A DNA stretch of 64,000 bases from positions 868,001 to 932,000 of the forward strand of contig JAVTLE010000018.1 of the NCBI GenBank assembly GCA_033439295.1, in the 5' to 3' direction. Within the stretch, counting starts at the first letter, position 1, and the number at the start of each line of letters is the position of its first letter. Shown here one piece after another: positions 46,601 through 57,885 of the stretch. Under the pieces are notes generated by a model. It was given only the letters and a program-made list of their open reading frames with translations, made no database searches and was not told the DNA's origin. The stretch comes from Deuterostichococcus epilithicus (lineage: Eukaryota; Chlorophyta; Trebouxiophyceae; Prasiolales; Stichococcaceae). The position numbers and the translations under genes were made by a program.

Positions 46601-49600
46601 TCTGCCTCGTGAACAGGATGCAGCAGAAAAATTATACGCATCCAGGCGGTCACAGTACCTGCATCGTTGGCAGGCCTCCAAGGGCAGGCACTGAAGAGAG
46701 GAGCAGGATCCACACACTCAGCACTCAGCCGCGGGCGCAGACCTCGTTGAAGGTCTTGAAGCTCTCCACCGGCTCCAGAGACTCGCTGATGTCCACCTCA
46801 CCGCTGAAGGACTTGAGGAAGGACGGGATGTTCTGCGGTGCAAGGGGGGGCCGGCAGGGTTTACTGGGCGCTGACAGGTTCAAGGGACACTGACAGGGTC
46901 GGTTGGGTCTCGCCGCAGAGCTCGTCAAGCACCTGCACCAGGCATGTGGCGGCGCGGGTGGGGGGGGTGGGACGCGCAGGCGGTGCACCNGTCTGTGCAG
47001 GCAGTCTGCAGCCTCCAGGCGCAGGTATTGGCGTGCAGTCCCGGAATGCAGCAATCGTCCGTGCGGTGGATGCTGACACTCCGGCTACGCTGTCGGGGTT
47101 GCTGAGATCAGGCACACCTTGACGGAGTCGGGCGAGTCCATGTGACGGCCCTCCTCCTTGGACATCAGCTCCAGGCTGTTGTACGCGCCCGTCTTCATCA
47201 TGACCGCGCCCATCTGGTGTGAAAGAAGGTCAAAGTCAGTCAGGACTCAGGGAATCTCAGAGCTTGAACACTCGCATGGAGCAGAGCGCGCGTGACAGCT
47301 TGCGCCAGGCCGCTGTTTGCTCCCCGTTTTCATTGACCGCGCCCATCTGCACCAGCAAAGGCATTCCAAATGGGTGTCTCGGTCGGCATTCGCGCAAGGG
47401 AGGGCTCTGTCGCCAGGGTGCACGCCCATTTCATCAGGACCGCCCCGGCCTGGATGCGGGAGCGGCGGTTTGTCACCCACAGAGTCTTGCAGGCACACAT
47501 TTGGCGCTCAGAGTCCCCCGTCCCTCTGCAGTGCATATGTCCGGTGCAGGGCACAGCGCAGTGTCATACACGACAGGGGGCGCCTTAGCGCACCGTCGCG
47601 GCCAACATGGTTACCATGTCGCAAGGCGTGCCCCGCAATTTTCGGCGAGTTCGAGAGGTCTGGAGCAGCACCGTGCACCCCGCATCTGGTACATGTCTGG
47701 TACATGATGTGCTTGTGCAAACAAAGCTGCACGTGCGCAGCCGGCTCCAGTACATGTTGCGCGTGGCCAGCAGCAAAGTGCGGGGCTGGTCTGCTCCTCC
47801 ACCAGGCGCCGGTCACCTCGCCAACTTCGCAGAGTACTCCTCGCAGGTTCCTGGCTTCCGGGGCAGGCGCAACCACCCCAAGTCCGGCACAGGCTCCGCC
47901 CTCGCTTCCAGGGCTGGGGATGCATTCGCACCCGGCTCTGGTACATATTGCGCATGGCCAGCACCAGCGTGGGACTGATCTGCTCCTCCACCAGGCGGTG
48001 CGACGCCCGGTCGTAGACGATGATGCGGCTGAAGTTGCCCTCGTCGCCCTTCGGGTCCAGCGCCTCGCCGGCGGACAGTGCCCCACCCAGCGACTGCGGC
48101 GCCCACTCGGACATCTTGAGCATCCAGGTCTCGCCCGCCTTGGTCGGGTCCTCGCTGCCCTGCGGGTTTGGAAACACTCTCGCGTCAGGGGTGTAGGCAA
48201 TGGAGGGGTTGGGGGACGCCTGGGCCGGGGTGGCGGCCGCGCAGGCGCTGCCGCCCCGCTGCTTCTGCAGCAGCGCCGGCCTGCGCATCTGGGTCAGCAA
48301 CATGCGTGCCTTCCCTTGCTGGAAGGTTTCAGGCGTGACTTGGTGCTGTGCTATGGCGAGCACTGCAGCAGGCGCAGGCCTCCGAGTCGAGGCCTGCCTG
48401 GACTCGGCAGGAGGTGCAGCCAGCATCCTGCTGGCAGCAGCACACAGCATGGCGGCCCGTGCACGCAAGACCTTACTCGTGCGATGCACCATTTGTGCAG
48501 CGCGCTGTATGAGGAGGGGGCCTGCACTCGGATTGCCTTTCACATACGCGTACCTGCAGGGTGTCGCCGGAGCCCTGGTCCATGCACAGGGTCATGTAGA
48601 TGAGGTTGCCCCAGTCGTCTCCCGGCACCAGCTCGGCTCCGCTCACCGGGCACCGCTTGATCAGCTGTGCGGCAGTAGTTAAAGCACCGCAGTCAGCGCC
48701 TCGTCAGCCGGGCACCGCTTGATCAGCTGCGCAGCAGCGGGCCGAATCAAGACCTCAATGCGGTCGGCGCCTTGCTGGCCGACGCTAGTATGTGCATTGA
48801 TAGGCGCCAATGGTGTGTAGCCCTCACATACTTTCCTGTGCCGTCGGATTGGTTTCGGACTTGTCAGGGACAACTCGCGTGTATTGCAGCTCTGCAGGCA
48901 GTCTAGAAGACGACGCGAGCCAGGCCGCCACAGCGATGGCCAGCCCACCAGCGCCATGCGCTGCATCTTGTGTCCCTGATATCCTTCGTGTTGACAACCT
49001 CGTGCTGTGGTGTCTGTTGCAGCCCAAGGGGCCCTACCTTGCTGATCTCGCCGTCCGCGTGCGCGCCGGCGAGGCACGCTGCCAGCTCCTCCTCGTTGAC
49101 GTCATCGGAATTGTCCGCATCCGCCTTGTGGTACAGCGCCTCGATTTCCTGCTTGCTCAGCTCCGTGCCAAAGGCCTGAGTAGACATGAGAAACCCACTT
49201 TCACTTTGGCAGGCATACACTCGTCGGCGTCCGCCTTACGGTACAGCGCCTCGCCCTCCTGTTTGCCCAGCTCTGTGCCGAAGGCCTGGGCTGTGCAGGA
49301 AGGACGTTTCTCGGGCTTGGTCAGTGCCCGCCAGGAGCTTGCGCCTCCGCAGGAATGCCCTGTCGGGTCAATGCCCCTGTCAACAGCAAGGGTGCCGAGT
49401 CTTGGGACAGGTTGGAGCCGGCCCGGGCAAAATATGGAGGCGCACCTGCATGAGGAGCTGAAACTCGGACAGCTCCAGGCTGCCGTCCGCGTTGAGGTCT
49501 GCAATCTTGAGCGCTCGCCCCCAGAACTGCTGCTCCAGATGCTGCGGGCCAGGACAAGCGAGACATACGCTCAGGGGCGGTCCGTGTCGCCTGCTGAGGA

Positions 49601-51109
49601 GCACCGGCGCTGCCGGCGTGCACCGGCGGCAGTGGAGTTGCTGGCAGGTACCGCTCGCCGGTGGGCAGCCTCGAGGCAACCATCTGCACTGCGCGCGCCA
49701 GCTGGCTCAAGCATAAGCCTGAGCGGCGAAACGCTAATCCCACTGCATTGACACCTGTTTCCGACCCTCACGCGACACGCCAGCGCACCTGCAGCGTCGC
49801 GCTGGCAGTCCGCACGCAGATGCGGCCGACGGTCTTGCTGAAGTCGGACGGGCTTTTGAGGTCGTGCCACTGGCTGACGGGGACGTCGGTGCCGGAAGCG
49901 CCGTCGCCGCCGCCTCCCTGCCCCGGGTGTTTGGCCTCCGCATTCGCAGAGTGCGAGACCGCCGCCACGCGATGGCCGTCCGGCCGCTCGGAGGTGGACA
50001 CCCGGTCGGAGGCCTCCAGGAAGTAGGAAGCCAGGTCCACGTCGCACCACCTGCCGCAGGGGGCCGAGGCGGTGGCGCCGGCACGCACGCAGAGGGTTCA
50101 CGACAGGACCTTGCTTCAGCCGGTCACGCGGTGCAGTGCACAGCTGTTTGGCTGACGCCGGGCCGCTTCACAAGGCCCGCCGCCACGAGATGACATAACA
50201 CTCACATATTTCAGTTCTTTATTTAGCCATATAGCGCCAGCGAAAAGACAGCAACGAGGCAAAGCTGAGCGCTGCACCCGACAAGCTCCCGTTTGGCTTT
50301 CGTGCGCTTCAGGCCGCTCGACGCCGGCGTGACGCGCGACACAGAGATGCGTGCCATCGTCGCCTCCCCACGCTGCAGTACCAGGTTACGCCCCGCGCCC
50401 CACTGCGGCCGCTCGCTGGCTTCGCTGACAGCTGATGAAAAGGTCTGCGCAGGCGCAGTTAGTGCATCGTTGGCCGCCTGCCTTTGGGGACTGTGCAGGG
50501 CAAAACGTGGAGTTCTCTGGCCACGTAGAAGACGTGGTTTCACTGCAGCACCTGTGGGTGCTTCTGACATCAAGGATATTCGACAGTGCACCTGCTCGCC
50601 GATGGCGACGGACGCGGCATATCGGTCCGCATGCTCCAGCTCCGCCTCCTGCAAGTCCAACTTGATGAGGCCGTATCTGCAGGGCGGTGCAACTCTAATG
50701 AGGGTCGGTCTGGCGCCGCGGATGGAGGGTCTTGGCACACAGCATCTGCTCCCCCCGAGGCGCGCTGCAGGTGAATGCTGCACACATAAGCATGCCGGTT
50801 CCAGCGCAGCTCCGTGTTGCTGTGCCGTGCGAGCCTCTCCGCTGCGTCCATACAAGGCATTCGGAGTGCCCCAACGGCCGAGCGCACACACGTCTTGTCT
50901 GCCGCGATGGCGCGGTCCGGCGTCGCGAAGAACTTCGTGTCCAGGCGCGCTATGCGTCGCAGATGGTCCGGCTGCTCCGGTCCGTCGAGGTTTGCCGAGG
51001 AGTGCGGGATGAGCTTGCCGAGACGCTCCTTGGAGGTGGTGGCCGCAGCCTTCGCCTTGTGGAGGACTGCTGAAGCTTTCTGCCCGATGCTCTTCCGCAC
51101 GCCCGACAT
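43700..51109 (-). CDS. PSD: Phosphatidylserine decarboxylase, plant PSD2/PSD3 type (C2 + EF-hand)
   Basis: Converts phosphatidylserine to phosphatidylethanolamine at endomembranes. Minus-strand exons: 51109-50892, 50676-50592, 50444-50278, 50050-49789, 49541-49446, 49175-49038, 48664-48554, 48159-47932, 47213-47118, 46832-46743, 46488-46354, 46006-45887, 45580-45458, 45144-45070, 44776-44631, 43982-43700. Every phase closes, giving 790 residues. Order: basic N-terminus, C2 domain (about 73-240; KLDLQEAELEHADRY, ERPQWGAGRNLVLQ), EF-hand 1 (DLNADGSLELSEF), EF-hand 2 (DADNSDDVNEEEL), then the decarboxylase (KTFNEFFYRKLKPSARPIA, YHRFHLPVAG, IVAIGATMVGSIVF) with the self-cleavage motif FGGSTVI near residue 674 and a SLETLVKMGVRLG tail. 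The Ser of GGST should become the pyruvoyl group. The intron after 45887 uses a GC donor. Six introns hold exon-edge echoes. Confidence 0.93.
44047..44135 (-). repeat. Exon-edge echo before PSD exon 16
   Basis: Copy of the last exon's start (source 43925-43995), offset about 122 nt. It reads ESLEALVTAGVHLNCAH against KSLETLVKMGVRLGCAP. Confidence 0.85.
45170..45217. repeat. GCTCACAT short tandem repeat
   Basis: Five to six units of GCTCACAT/GCTCATAT in the PSD intron between exons 13 and 14. Confidence 0.85.
46081..46131 (-). repeat. Exon-edge echo before PSD exon 12
   Basis: Copy of the exon 12 start and acceptor (source 45961-46012), offset 123 nt. It reads GRKASLAGLL against GRNFSVAGLL. 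Confidence 0.85.
47326..47358 (-). repeat. Exon-edge echo before PSD exon 9
   Basis: About 30 nt matching the exon 9 start and acceptor (source 47189-47222), offset 133 nt, with one small deletion. Confidence 0.7.
47737..47816 (-). repeat. Exon-edge echo after PSD exon 8
   Basis: About 75 nt copy of the exon 8 end and donor (source 47931-48004), offset 191 nt. Frame is lost after LVEEQTSP, compared with LVEEQISPTLVLAMRN. A further fragment may lie at 47681-47715. Confidence 0.85.
48704..48737 (-). repeat. Exon-edge echo before PSD exon 7
   Basis: About 33 nt copy of the exon 7 start and acceptor (source 48641-48674), offset 62 nt, with few differences. Confidence 0.8.
49225..49295 (-). repeat. 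Exon-edge echo before PSD exon 6 (EF-hand 2)
   Basis: About 65 nt copy of the exon 6 start (source 49117-49180), offset 110 nt. It reads AFGTELGKQEGEALYRKADA against AFGTELSKQEIEALYHKADA, with an AG in front. Homology stops before a usable donor. Confidence 0.9.
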
Positions 51110-51889
51110 GACTGTCTTGCTTTGCTTTTGCTTTGTAACCGGGTCGGAACAGCTTAAAAAGAGCTTCGAGCGTGACTTTCGAGGTCAGCAGCAGTTCGCG
51201 TCTTCAGTCATACGACAGGAACTTCGATGACGACGCCCAAAGAAGAAGCAGCACCAGTTTCAACGTGAAGCAACGTCGCAAATTTTGTAACAGCAGCTGT
51301 ACAATGCCCCCAGATCTGGACAGTGGTTGGTGAGCAGCTGGCAGCACGATCTGGCGTGTCCCGTAGGTCCCAATCACTTGCGCAGGCCCACGATGGCGCA
51401 CACCTGAGGGCTGCAGGCATGCAACCCGTCGATCTTCACAAAACCGCAGTTTGCAAGAGATGTTCTCTTTCTCACGTGATGAGGTAATTCTTCATACCCA
51501 AGGCCACAGTCTGGCCGGATCCGCGTTCATTAAACCCACCTGCGAATCGGCTCGTAGCTCTTTACGCAGTACTATAGGTCATGCTCGGCCAGCGATTCAA
51601 AATCCGGAGCACAAGCAAGTATATGCTTTGGTGGAGTCTGTAGGCGGAACCTGCAGCAATCTGGAAGGGAGCTGCTGGTGCGCGGGACGCCGATGACAGC
51701 AGCAAGAGGAGGCGCTGCGGTCAAGCAACAAGCACCTGAGACACAGCTACTACCTAGCTATAAGACGGCCGATCTGCGCCAACGTCTGCTGCTAGGAACT
51801 TCCCACTGACGACCCCTGTACTCGTCGTCGAGTCTGGTGCACAGCGCTGGTGCTGGAGACTGTCAGCGCGCTCGCTACCTACATCAGGC
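51110..51889. other. Intergenic, PSD promoter side and RNF10 3' side
   Basis: 780 nt between two minus-strand genes. A TTTGCTTTTGCTTTG stretch and AT-richer sequence lie just upstream of the PSD start. Nothing else identified. Confidence 0.4.
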
Positions 51890-54800
51890 CTAGTAACGCC
51901 GCTGGCCGGACGAAAACAGCAGCATCGGCTTGCCCTTCTTCTTGTTGCCGCCGCTCCTGTCGCCGTCCTCCTTGACCAGCGGCCGCAGCACATCCGCCCC
52001 CACAGCCGGAGACTTCGGCGCCGCGCCGCCAGGGGCGCTGCCTCCCGCAGGCGATGTGTTGCCCCACGGCAGCGGCGGCGCGGGGCTGCTGGTCGCCTTG
52101 TCGGCCTTGCCCGCTGCACCAAGGCCGGGACCCCAGGGCTTGAGCCCGCCGCTGGCGCCCCACACGCCGCCCGCCGCCGGAGACGCAGGGTTCGAGCCTG
52201 TGCCACAGCAATTTCTCGCTGCGTGATGCACGGCGCAGCTTCCAGCCACGTGCAGCACGTCAAGCAATGCATCCAGGCGTGCCACGCTGTCACCAAGTGG
52301 TGCGATCTGTCTGCTATCCGGAGATATTCACGTATGCACAACATGTGCAACACCGACCTTGGCAGCGGCACGCAGTGCAGTGCGGGCCGGTGGTGGCAAA
52401 GCCCAGGCATTTCTGTTGGTACAGAGGTGTGCTGGGAGCAGCCCGGCTGCACGAGAGCTCCATGTGCGATGGCGGGGGGCAGCAGCATCACCTTGGAGCG
52501 GCGAGGACCCCAGGGTGGGCCCGGTGGCGGCAAAGCCCAGGCGCGCCATGCTGGCAAAGGACACGCCGGGGGCGGGCGGCGGCGGGCTACCGGCCTCGAT
52601 GCCTTCCCCTGCTTCCTGCTGCCGCCCATCGGCCAGCAGCGCCGACTCTGCGAGCGCCGCCGCGAGGTCGTCGTCCGGGCTGCCGCCGCCGGCGCGGCGC
52701 GCCAGCGCGGGGCGCGGCATGGCCTGCAGGGCACAGGAGGACAGCTTCCCGTCAGAGGCGCCTGAGGGCTGTTGTTCAGGAGAGTCCAGGGGCCAAGACA
52801 GGACTGAGAAACACCGGCTCGACGCGTCCGCCGTTCGGCCTCGAGAAGGCATGCTCATACCCCGGATATGTGTCCCCGCATGAAGACAAGGCCTGCCCTC
52901 CAACATCCAAAGGCGTCGCTGATGGCACCAGCAGCTGCAGGACTCAAACCCGCATGTTGTCGCTGATCCGGGTTCTGGTTGACTGAAAAGCCACACGTCA
53001 GGCGCAGGCCTGTCCGCTTTCACGGCTGCTGTCAGGTGCGGCACCTGCAGCTCGGCGGCGGTCGGGCCCGCCGCCGAGGCCGCCGCGGCGCGCTCTGACG
53101 CGGCCTCGCGCTCCACCGCCGCCGCGTCCGCCGCCGCGCGCGCAGCCCGCCGGGCAGCGCGTCCGGCCAGCTCCTCCGCAAACGCCTCCAGCACGGGGCC
53201 CGGCACCAGGCCCGACAGGCCCACGTCCACCAGCGTGAACGAGCCTGCGCGCAGCGGCGTGCACAAGAGTTTCGAAAGTGGTCAACAATGTGACATGGCA
53301 TGTGCAAGACCAGTACGTGGCCCGGCAGCAGCCCCTGACGGGTCCACGCCCGCCAGCATGAAGGAGCCTGCGTGCAGCGGCATGCAGAAGAGTGTCCGTT
53401 ATTTGTAGTTGTCAGCGAAGCGACAAGGTTTGTGCACATCCTGGCAGCAGCCCCGGCAGGTCCATGTCCATCAGCATGAAGGAGCCTGCGCGGCGGCATG
53501 CAGAGCAGTGGCGTGCGGAAGGTTTGCGACCGCGCCGCGACATGTGCAGCGTGAAGCAACCTGCACTGCAGCTACAGTATGTTGCACCACGAGGCAAGCC
53601 AGGTAGGCAGGACTGGAACTGGCAGTACACACCATGCTTTCGAAAATATGCACATGAAGGACACTACACGCCAGGCGGCGCCAGCGTTAGGTGCGAGTGG
53701 GCAGTGCGGCATGGCTGCCACCAGAGGACATGGACAGCGGCGCTCGAGAAACCTTCTCTGGTCCACGCAGCCACTGCGATCGGCGTTCCGCCACTGGCCC
53801 GCTCACCTCCCAGCGGCACATGCGAGAGCGTCCGGTAGCGCCGCCGCGTCGCTGGCGTCTGCTCGACGCGCTCCACCTCGACCACCCTCGCGGAGAAGCT
53901 CGGCCGCGCATCCGGCAGGGCGCCGCCAGCCGCCGCGGCCAGCATGCGCGCCGGCAGCGAGGCCAGNAAGGCTGCCTGGCCGTCGGCGGCCTNGTAGAAG
54001 TGCTGCTCGGCGGGCAGCGGCGGCGGCGCGGCGCCCGGCCCCGCGGCGAGCCGCCTGCGTGGGGTGACAGACCTGGCGTCAGCAAAGTCCATCGCCTGAA
54101 TCATCTGAAGACTCTGGGTTGTTGTGCGGAGCCTGCTACCTGCTGGCCACGCACCTCCTGTCCAGGGGGCAGGACGGCCCTGCAGGGTGCCCAGCTGCTC
54201 GTCCGTGACACAGCTGCTCGTCCATGTAACACAGCCTGGCGGCTGGCGCCAGCCCCCTGCCCTGTCCTCCACTGCCTGTCCAGTGTTTGCAGCGACCAAG
54301 CCCAGGCCGCTCCCGACAGTTTCTATTAAGAACAGCCAAAACAAACAGCAGGTTCTGACCTGAAGGCGCAAACGCGGCGTTGTCCGAGCCGAAAGACGCT
54401 GCCAGCACCTCCACAGGCGGTGCCGCCGCTGGCTGCTGCTCCTCAGCCCCCGCTGCATCACGAGCCACAGCCGACAATCTGTTGTGGGTTCAGAGGCTGG
54501 CTACTGGCAGCACAACAAGCCGCCTTTGCAAGCCGAGGGCCTGAGGTGCGAAGCGGTGAAAAGCAGACAGTTCCATCACTCGGCTCCACCACAGCAGTTT
54601 TGTGCTTCCCACTGTGACTGCAAGAACAATCGAAAGATCCGAACCTACCTGCTGTGAGGCTGGCCACATCCTCGTCAGAGAAGGCAGCCTCTGCGTGCTC
54701 GCCGTGCCCGCCTGCTCCGGCGGCTGCGTCGGCGGCAGACTGCCGGCCGCCAGGAAGCGTCGGGAAAGCTGCGGCGATGGCAGCGGCCTCTGCGGCACGG

Positions 54801-57800
54801 GCTGACGCCTCGGTCGCAGAAACCGTGGCCGCCTGGGACACCTGCGCCAGGCATTCGCAAACCCATCGATACCATCGAAAGACGGGCGAAACGGTCGTTG
54901 ATCGCAAAAGGTGGGGTGATGCCAACCCTAGGCAGGACATGGCCCCGTTGCCTGGCGCTCCTGCGCTGCGGTCCAGCGCTGCCATTCCTCAGCTCCTGCA
55001 GGACTGCAGTCCCCCTGCAGTCCCCCTGCAGTGGCACTTCCTCAGCTCAGGCTGCAGAGTCAATGTCAATGTGCGCACCTGCTTGACGGCGCGCGCGGCG
55101 ATCGCGCCGGCCTCCTGCGGGCTGGGCATGCCCGCCGCCGCGGCCGGCGGGGTGGTCGCCAGCAGTGCGCGCNGNCGCCGNTNNGCGGCGCCCGCGGCGC
55201 GGTTTGCCAGCAGGTCCTGGGCCACCCAGATGTAGGGCGCCTCCACCGCTGCGTCCGGCCCGCCCTCCGCCGTGACCTGCATATGACAGCCCTTCCACTG
55301 ATGGTCCAGCAGCACTTGCACTGGAAACCTTGCCAGCAGACCCTGGGCTGTTGGCACTTCTTCACGGGGGGAGCGGGACACGAGGGAGCGGGACACAGGC
55401 ATTGACCTGGGTGTCCTGGTGTCATGGAAGCAAACCCAGTCGTAAAGTAGTATGTTTCACCTGGGCGGCGTACTTTGCCAGCTCCTCTGCTGCGCGCCGC
55501 CACAGTGGCGCCGGGTCCGCCACGATGGTGAACTTGGCAAAGCGATCCGCCACGACCTCCGCCTCCAGCCCGCCCGCCTCTGGACCTGCACAAAGGCGAG
55601 CCGTGTGTCATTGGTGTCCTGCCGACTTGGAGTCAGGCCAATGGCTGCTCGGCTCCTGTGTGCCTCCTCTTTGCTTTTGAGATCAAACATCTGGAAGGTT
55701 TCAAGGTCCCTGTAGAGACAAGCGTTGACCAGGCCCTCGCTCAAAGATATAGCCTGCCTACAAAAGCACACCCTGGTCTGCTGTGGCTGAGGGCTGAGGC
55801 TTGACCCACGGCGCCGCCCCCGCCGCCGGCTTGGCGCCCGGGCTGCCACCTGCCGCTGCGACAGGTCCCATGCAGCCCTGCCTGGGTGGGGAGCCGCCCC
55901 TGGGCTGCGTCTCCTTTGTCGGCGACCTGGGCTGCCGCTGCTGCGCTGGCGCGCACACCTGACGTGGCGAAGTGTCCGTTTTATGCATAAACCATTCAAC
56001 GAGAGACATGTCTGCAATGTCACAAGATGAATGTGATGAACGTAAGCAGCGCAGGGCAAGGTCTTCTGGGGCGCGTTGGTCCGGGTTTACACCTGCTCCA
56101 GGATATTTCAGCCCAGCACTGTGCGTGTGACCTGTCAGGCGATCTTCCAGCCACACCTGGTGCGGGATGATGGAGTCGCGCAGGCGTCGCAGGAGCACAA
56201 ACTCCACCGTGTCCCCCACCTGCGCACAGGGAGCCGAGCCATGTAGGCGCCAGCACGGGTTTGCCGGAAGCGCCTGCTTCCGGCAGACGGGTGTCGAACG
56301 AGCCTGCGCAGGTTATGACTGTGCAGTCATGGGTGGCGCGCCGGCGGCACGGTGATGCATCAGGACGAGATACGCCGGGGCTCGCCCCTGCCCCGCCGCG
56401 GAGGCGCACCAGCAGCTGATTTGAACCCTAGAAAACCCTTAAATCTCCGCTGCCCACCTTGACGGGCTCGACCCGGTGGGCAGTCAGCAGCCGCAGCTCG
56501 CGCGCCGCGATCTGCGCGAAGCACAGCGGGCAGGGCGCGGTGCGCCGGAAATTGTCGCCGCCGTGCGTCACCTGCAGCACGAGTTTGTTGCACGGCTTCC
56601 TAGGGTGGTACTGAGCGCAGCATGGTGTTGAGTGCGAGCGGACTAATCTGTGCACTTGGCTGCCAGCAGACCAGGGCCTGCATGCGCATGGTGTGCCAAG
56701 CCGCTTTCTCAGACCAGATGGCGGCAGCAATTTCCCTCAGCGGAAACCGGCCGGCCGCACCAGGTGCTGCACGATGGCGGGGAAGGAGAACACGTGCCCG
56801 CACGGCGTGATCTGCGGCGCGACTGGCGGCCCGAGCGCGATGGGGCATATCAGCGCCTCTCCGCCCGTCTGCATGTCCACCTGCATCAGACAAGTGACGT
56901 CGACCCTGTTCGCATGCCTGACTGCGCGGCCACCTACATCAGTGCGCCGCAGGGTTCCACAGTCCGCGGGGGTTTCACCCGGTCCTGTATCCTGGCTCCC
57001 GCCGTTGGGGCAGTCTGGCCAGCTGTCTTGGCAGCGCAGTCCCAGAGGCCAGCAACACATTGGCCACAGAGCCGGTTGGAGCTGTGGCCGCTGGACTTCC
57101 ACGAGCTGGCGGCAACGAGCCAGCAGCATGTAACAACGAGCCAACAGCAGCAGTGTTTCGGTGAGAAAACCATGTTTTGTTTGTGGGATGCAATGGCAGT
57201 CTCCCTACCTGCAGGATGTCGTCCCAGTCAAGAGGGTGGTCCGGGTCTGCTGAGGCGACCGCCAAGTCGGCGGCATCCGACACCACGAATGAAAAGTTGG
57301 CGGCCAGGAACTTGTTGCGGTCGTACGGCGCGGCGCGCGGGCCGCCCCGCTGTCGCCGCCCGCCACCCGCGCCGCCCCCGCGCCCGCTCTGCGGCAGCAG
57401 GGCACACGCCAGTCCCCGCTTGCCAGTCCGCAAAGGAGCGGGGTGACACAATCTGCTGCTTGACAGTCAGGGGAAGCAGCAGTGGCGCACTGCGGATCAG
57501 CTCACGTCATAGCGCTGGAAGTTGAGCAGGTGGTCGGCACGCGTCGCAGCGTTCCGCTGCGGCACGCCTGCCGCAGCGCCAGTCTGCTGTTGCTGCTGCT
57601 GCTTCTCACCTCTGCAAACACACACGCACGTCCTTGCTGTCACGACCAGGCGTTTGGCGAGTGGTTGTCAAATTCGCGTCTGCAGGACTTTAGAGTCTTT
57701 ATATGTGTGCCGTCCTTCGATAGTGGTACAGTCGGTTGGGCAGCCCACCTCTCCGGTGGCCCTTCTCCGCGGCTGAACGCCTGAGTAAGGCCGCCACCAC

Positions 57801-57885
57801 GACCGCTGCGGCCTCCACGACGCCCGCTCCCGCGCCCGCCGCGACCGCCGCCGCGCTCTTGCGAGCGGCCGCCATCCTGAAGCAT
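51890..57885 (-). CDS. RNF10: RNF10 orthologue with a degenerate RING
   Basis: Orthologue of RING finger protein 10, an E3 ligase acting on stalled 40S ribosomes in animals. Minus-strand exons: 57885-57749, 57611-57506, 57388-57209, 56880-56761, 56571-56458, 56219-56157, 55958-55772, 55585-55461, 55276-55079, 54832-54649, 54452-54360, 54139-53807, 53244-53045, 52723-52492, 52197-51890. Phases close to 859 residues (human RNF10 is about 810). Matches in order: ADHLLNF, PYDRNKFLAANFSFVVSDAA, ADPDHPLDWDDILQ, the RING (142-219), VGDTVEFVLLRR, HFYxAADGQ, RRRYRTLSHVPLG, SFASMARLG and the C-terminal KKKGKPMLLFSS. The RING reads CPIALGPPVAPQITPCGHVF then SFPAI, and APCPLCF, so three of eight zinc ligands are missing. 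An in-frame stop directly precedes the start ATG. Exons at 54452-54139 are the least certain. Ns occur near 53967, 53993 and 55173-55185. Confidence 0.88.
53330..53400 (-). repeat. First exon-edge echo before the RNF10 GSFTLVDVG exon
   Basis: Copy of the exon start and acceptor (source 53205-53275), offset 123 nt. It would read GSFMLAGVD against GSFTLVDVG. Confidence 0.85.
53448..53515 (-). repeat. Second exon-edge echo before the RNF10 GSFTLVDVG exon
   Basis: A third copy, 118 nt beyond the first echo. It reads GSFMLMDMDLPGL and shares GSFML with the first echo, suggesting stepwise copying. Confidence 0.85.

Noticed and set aside
49225-49295. Mutually exclusive alternative EF-hand exon in PSD
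   Set aside because: Homology to exon 6 stops after about 22 codons without a donor, and the same kind of copy occurs at many unrelated borders, so an echo is more likely.
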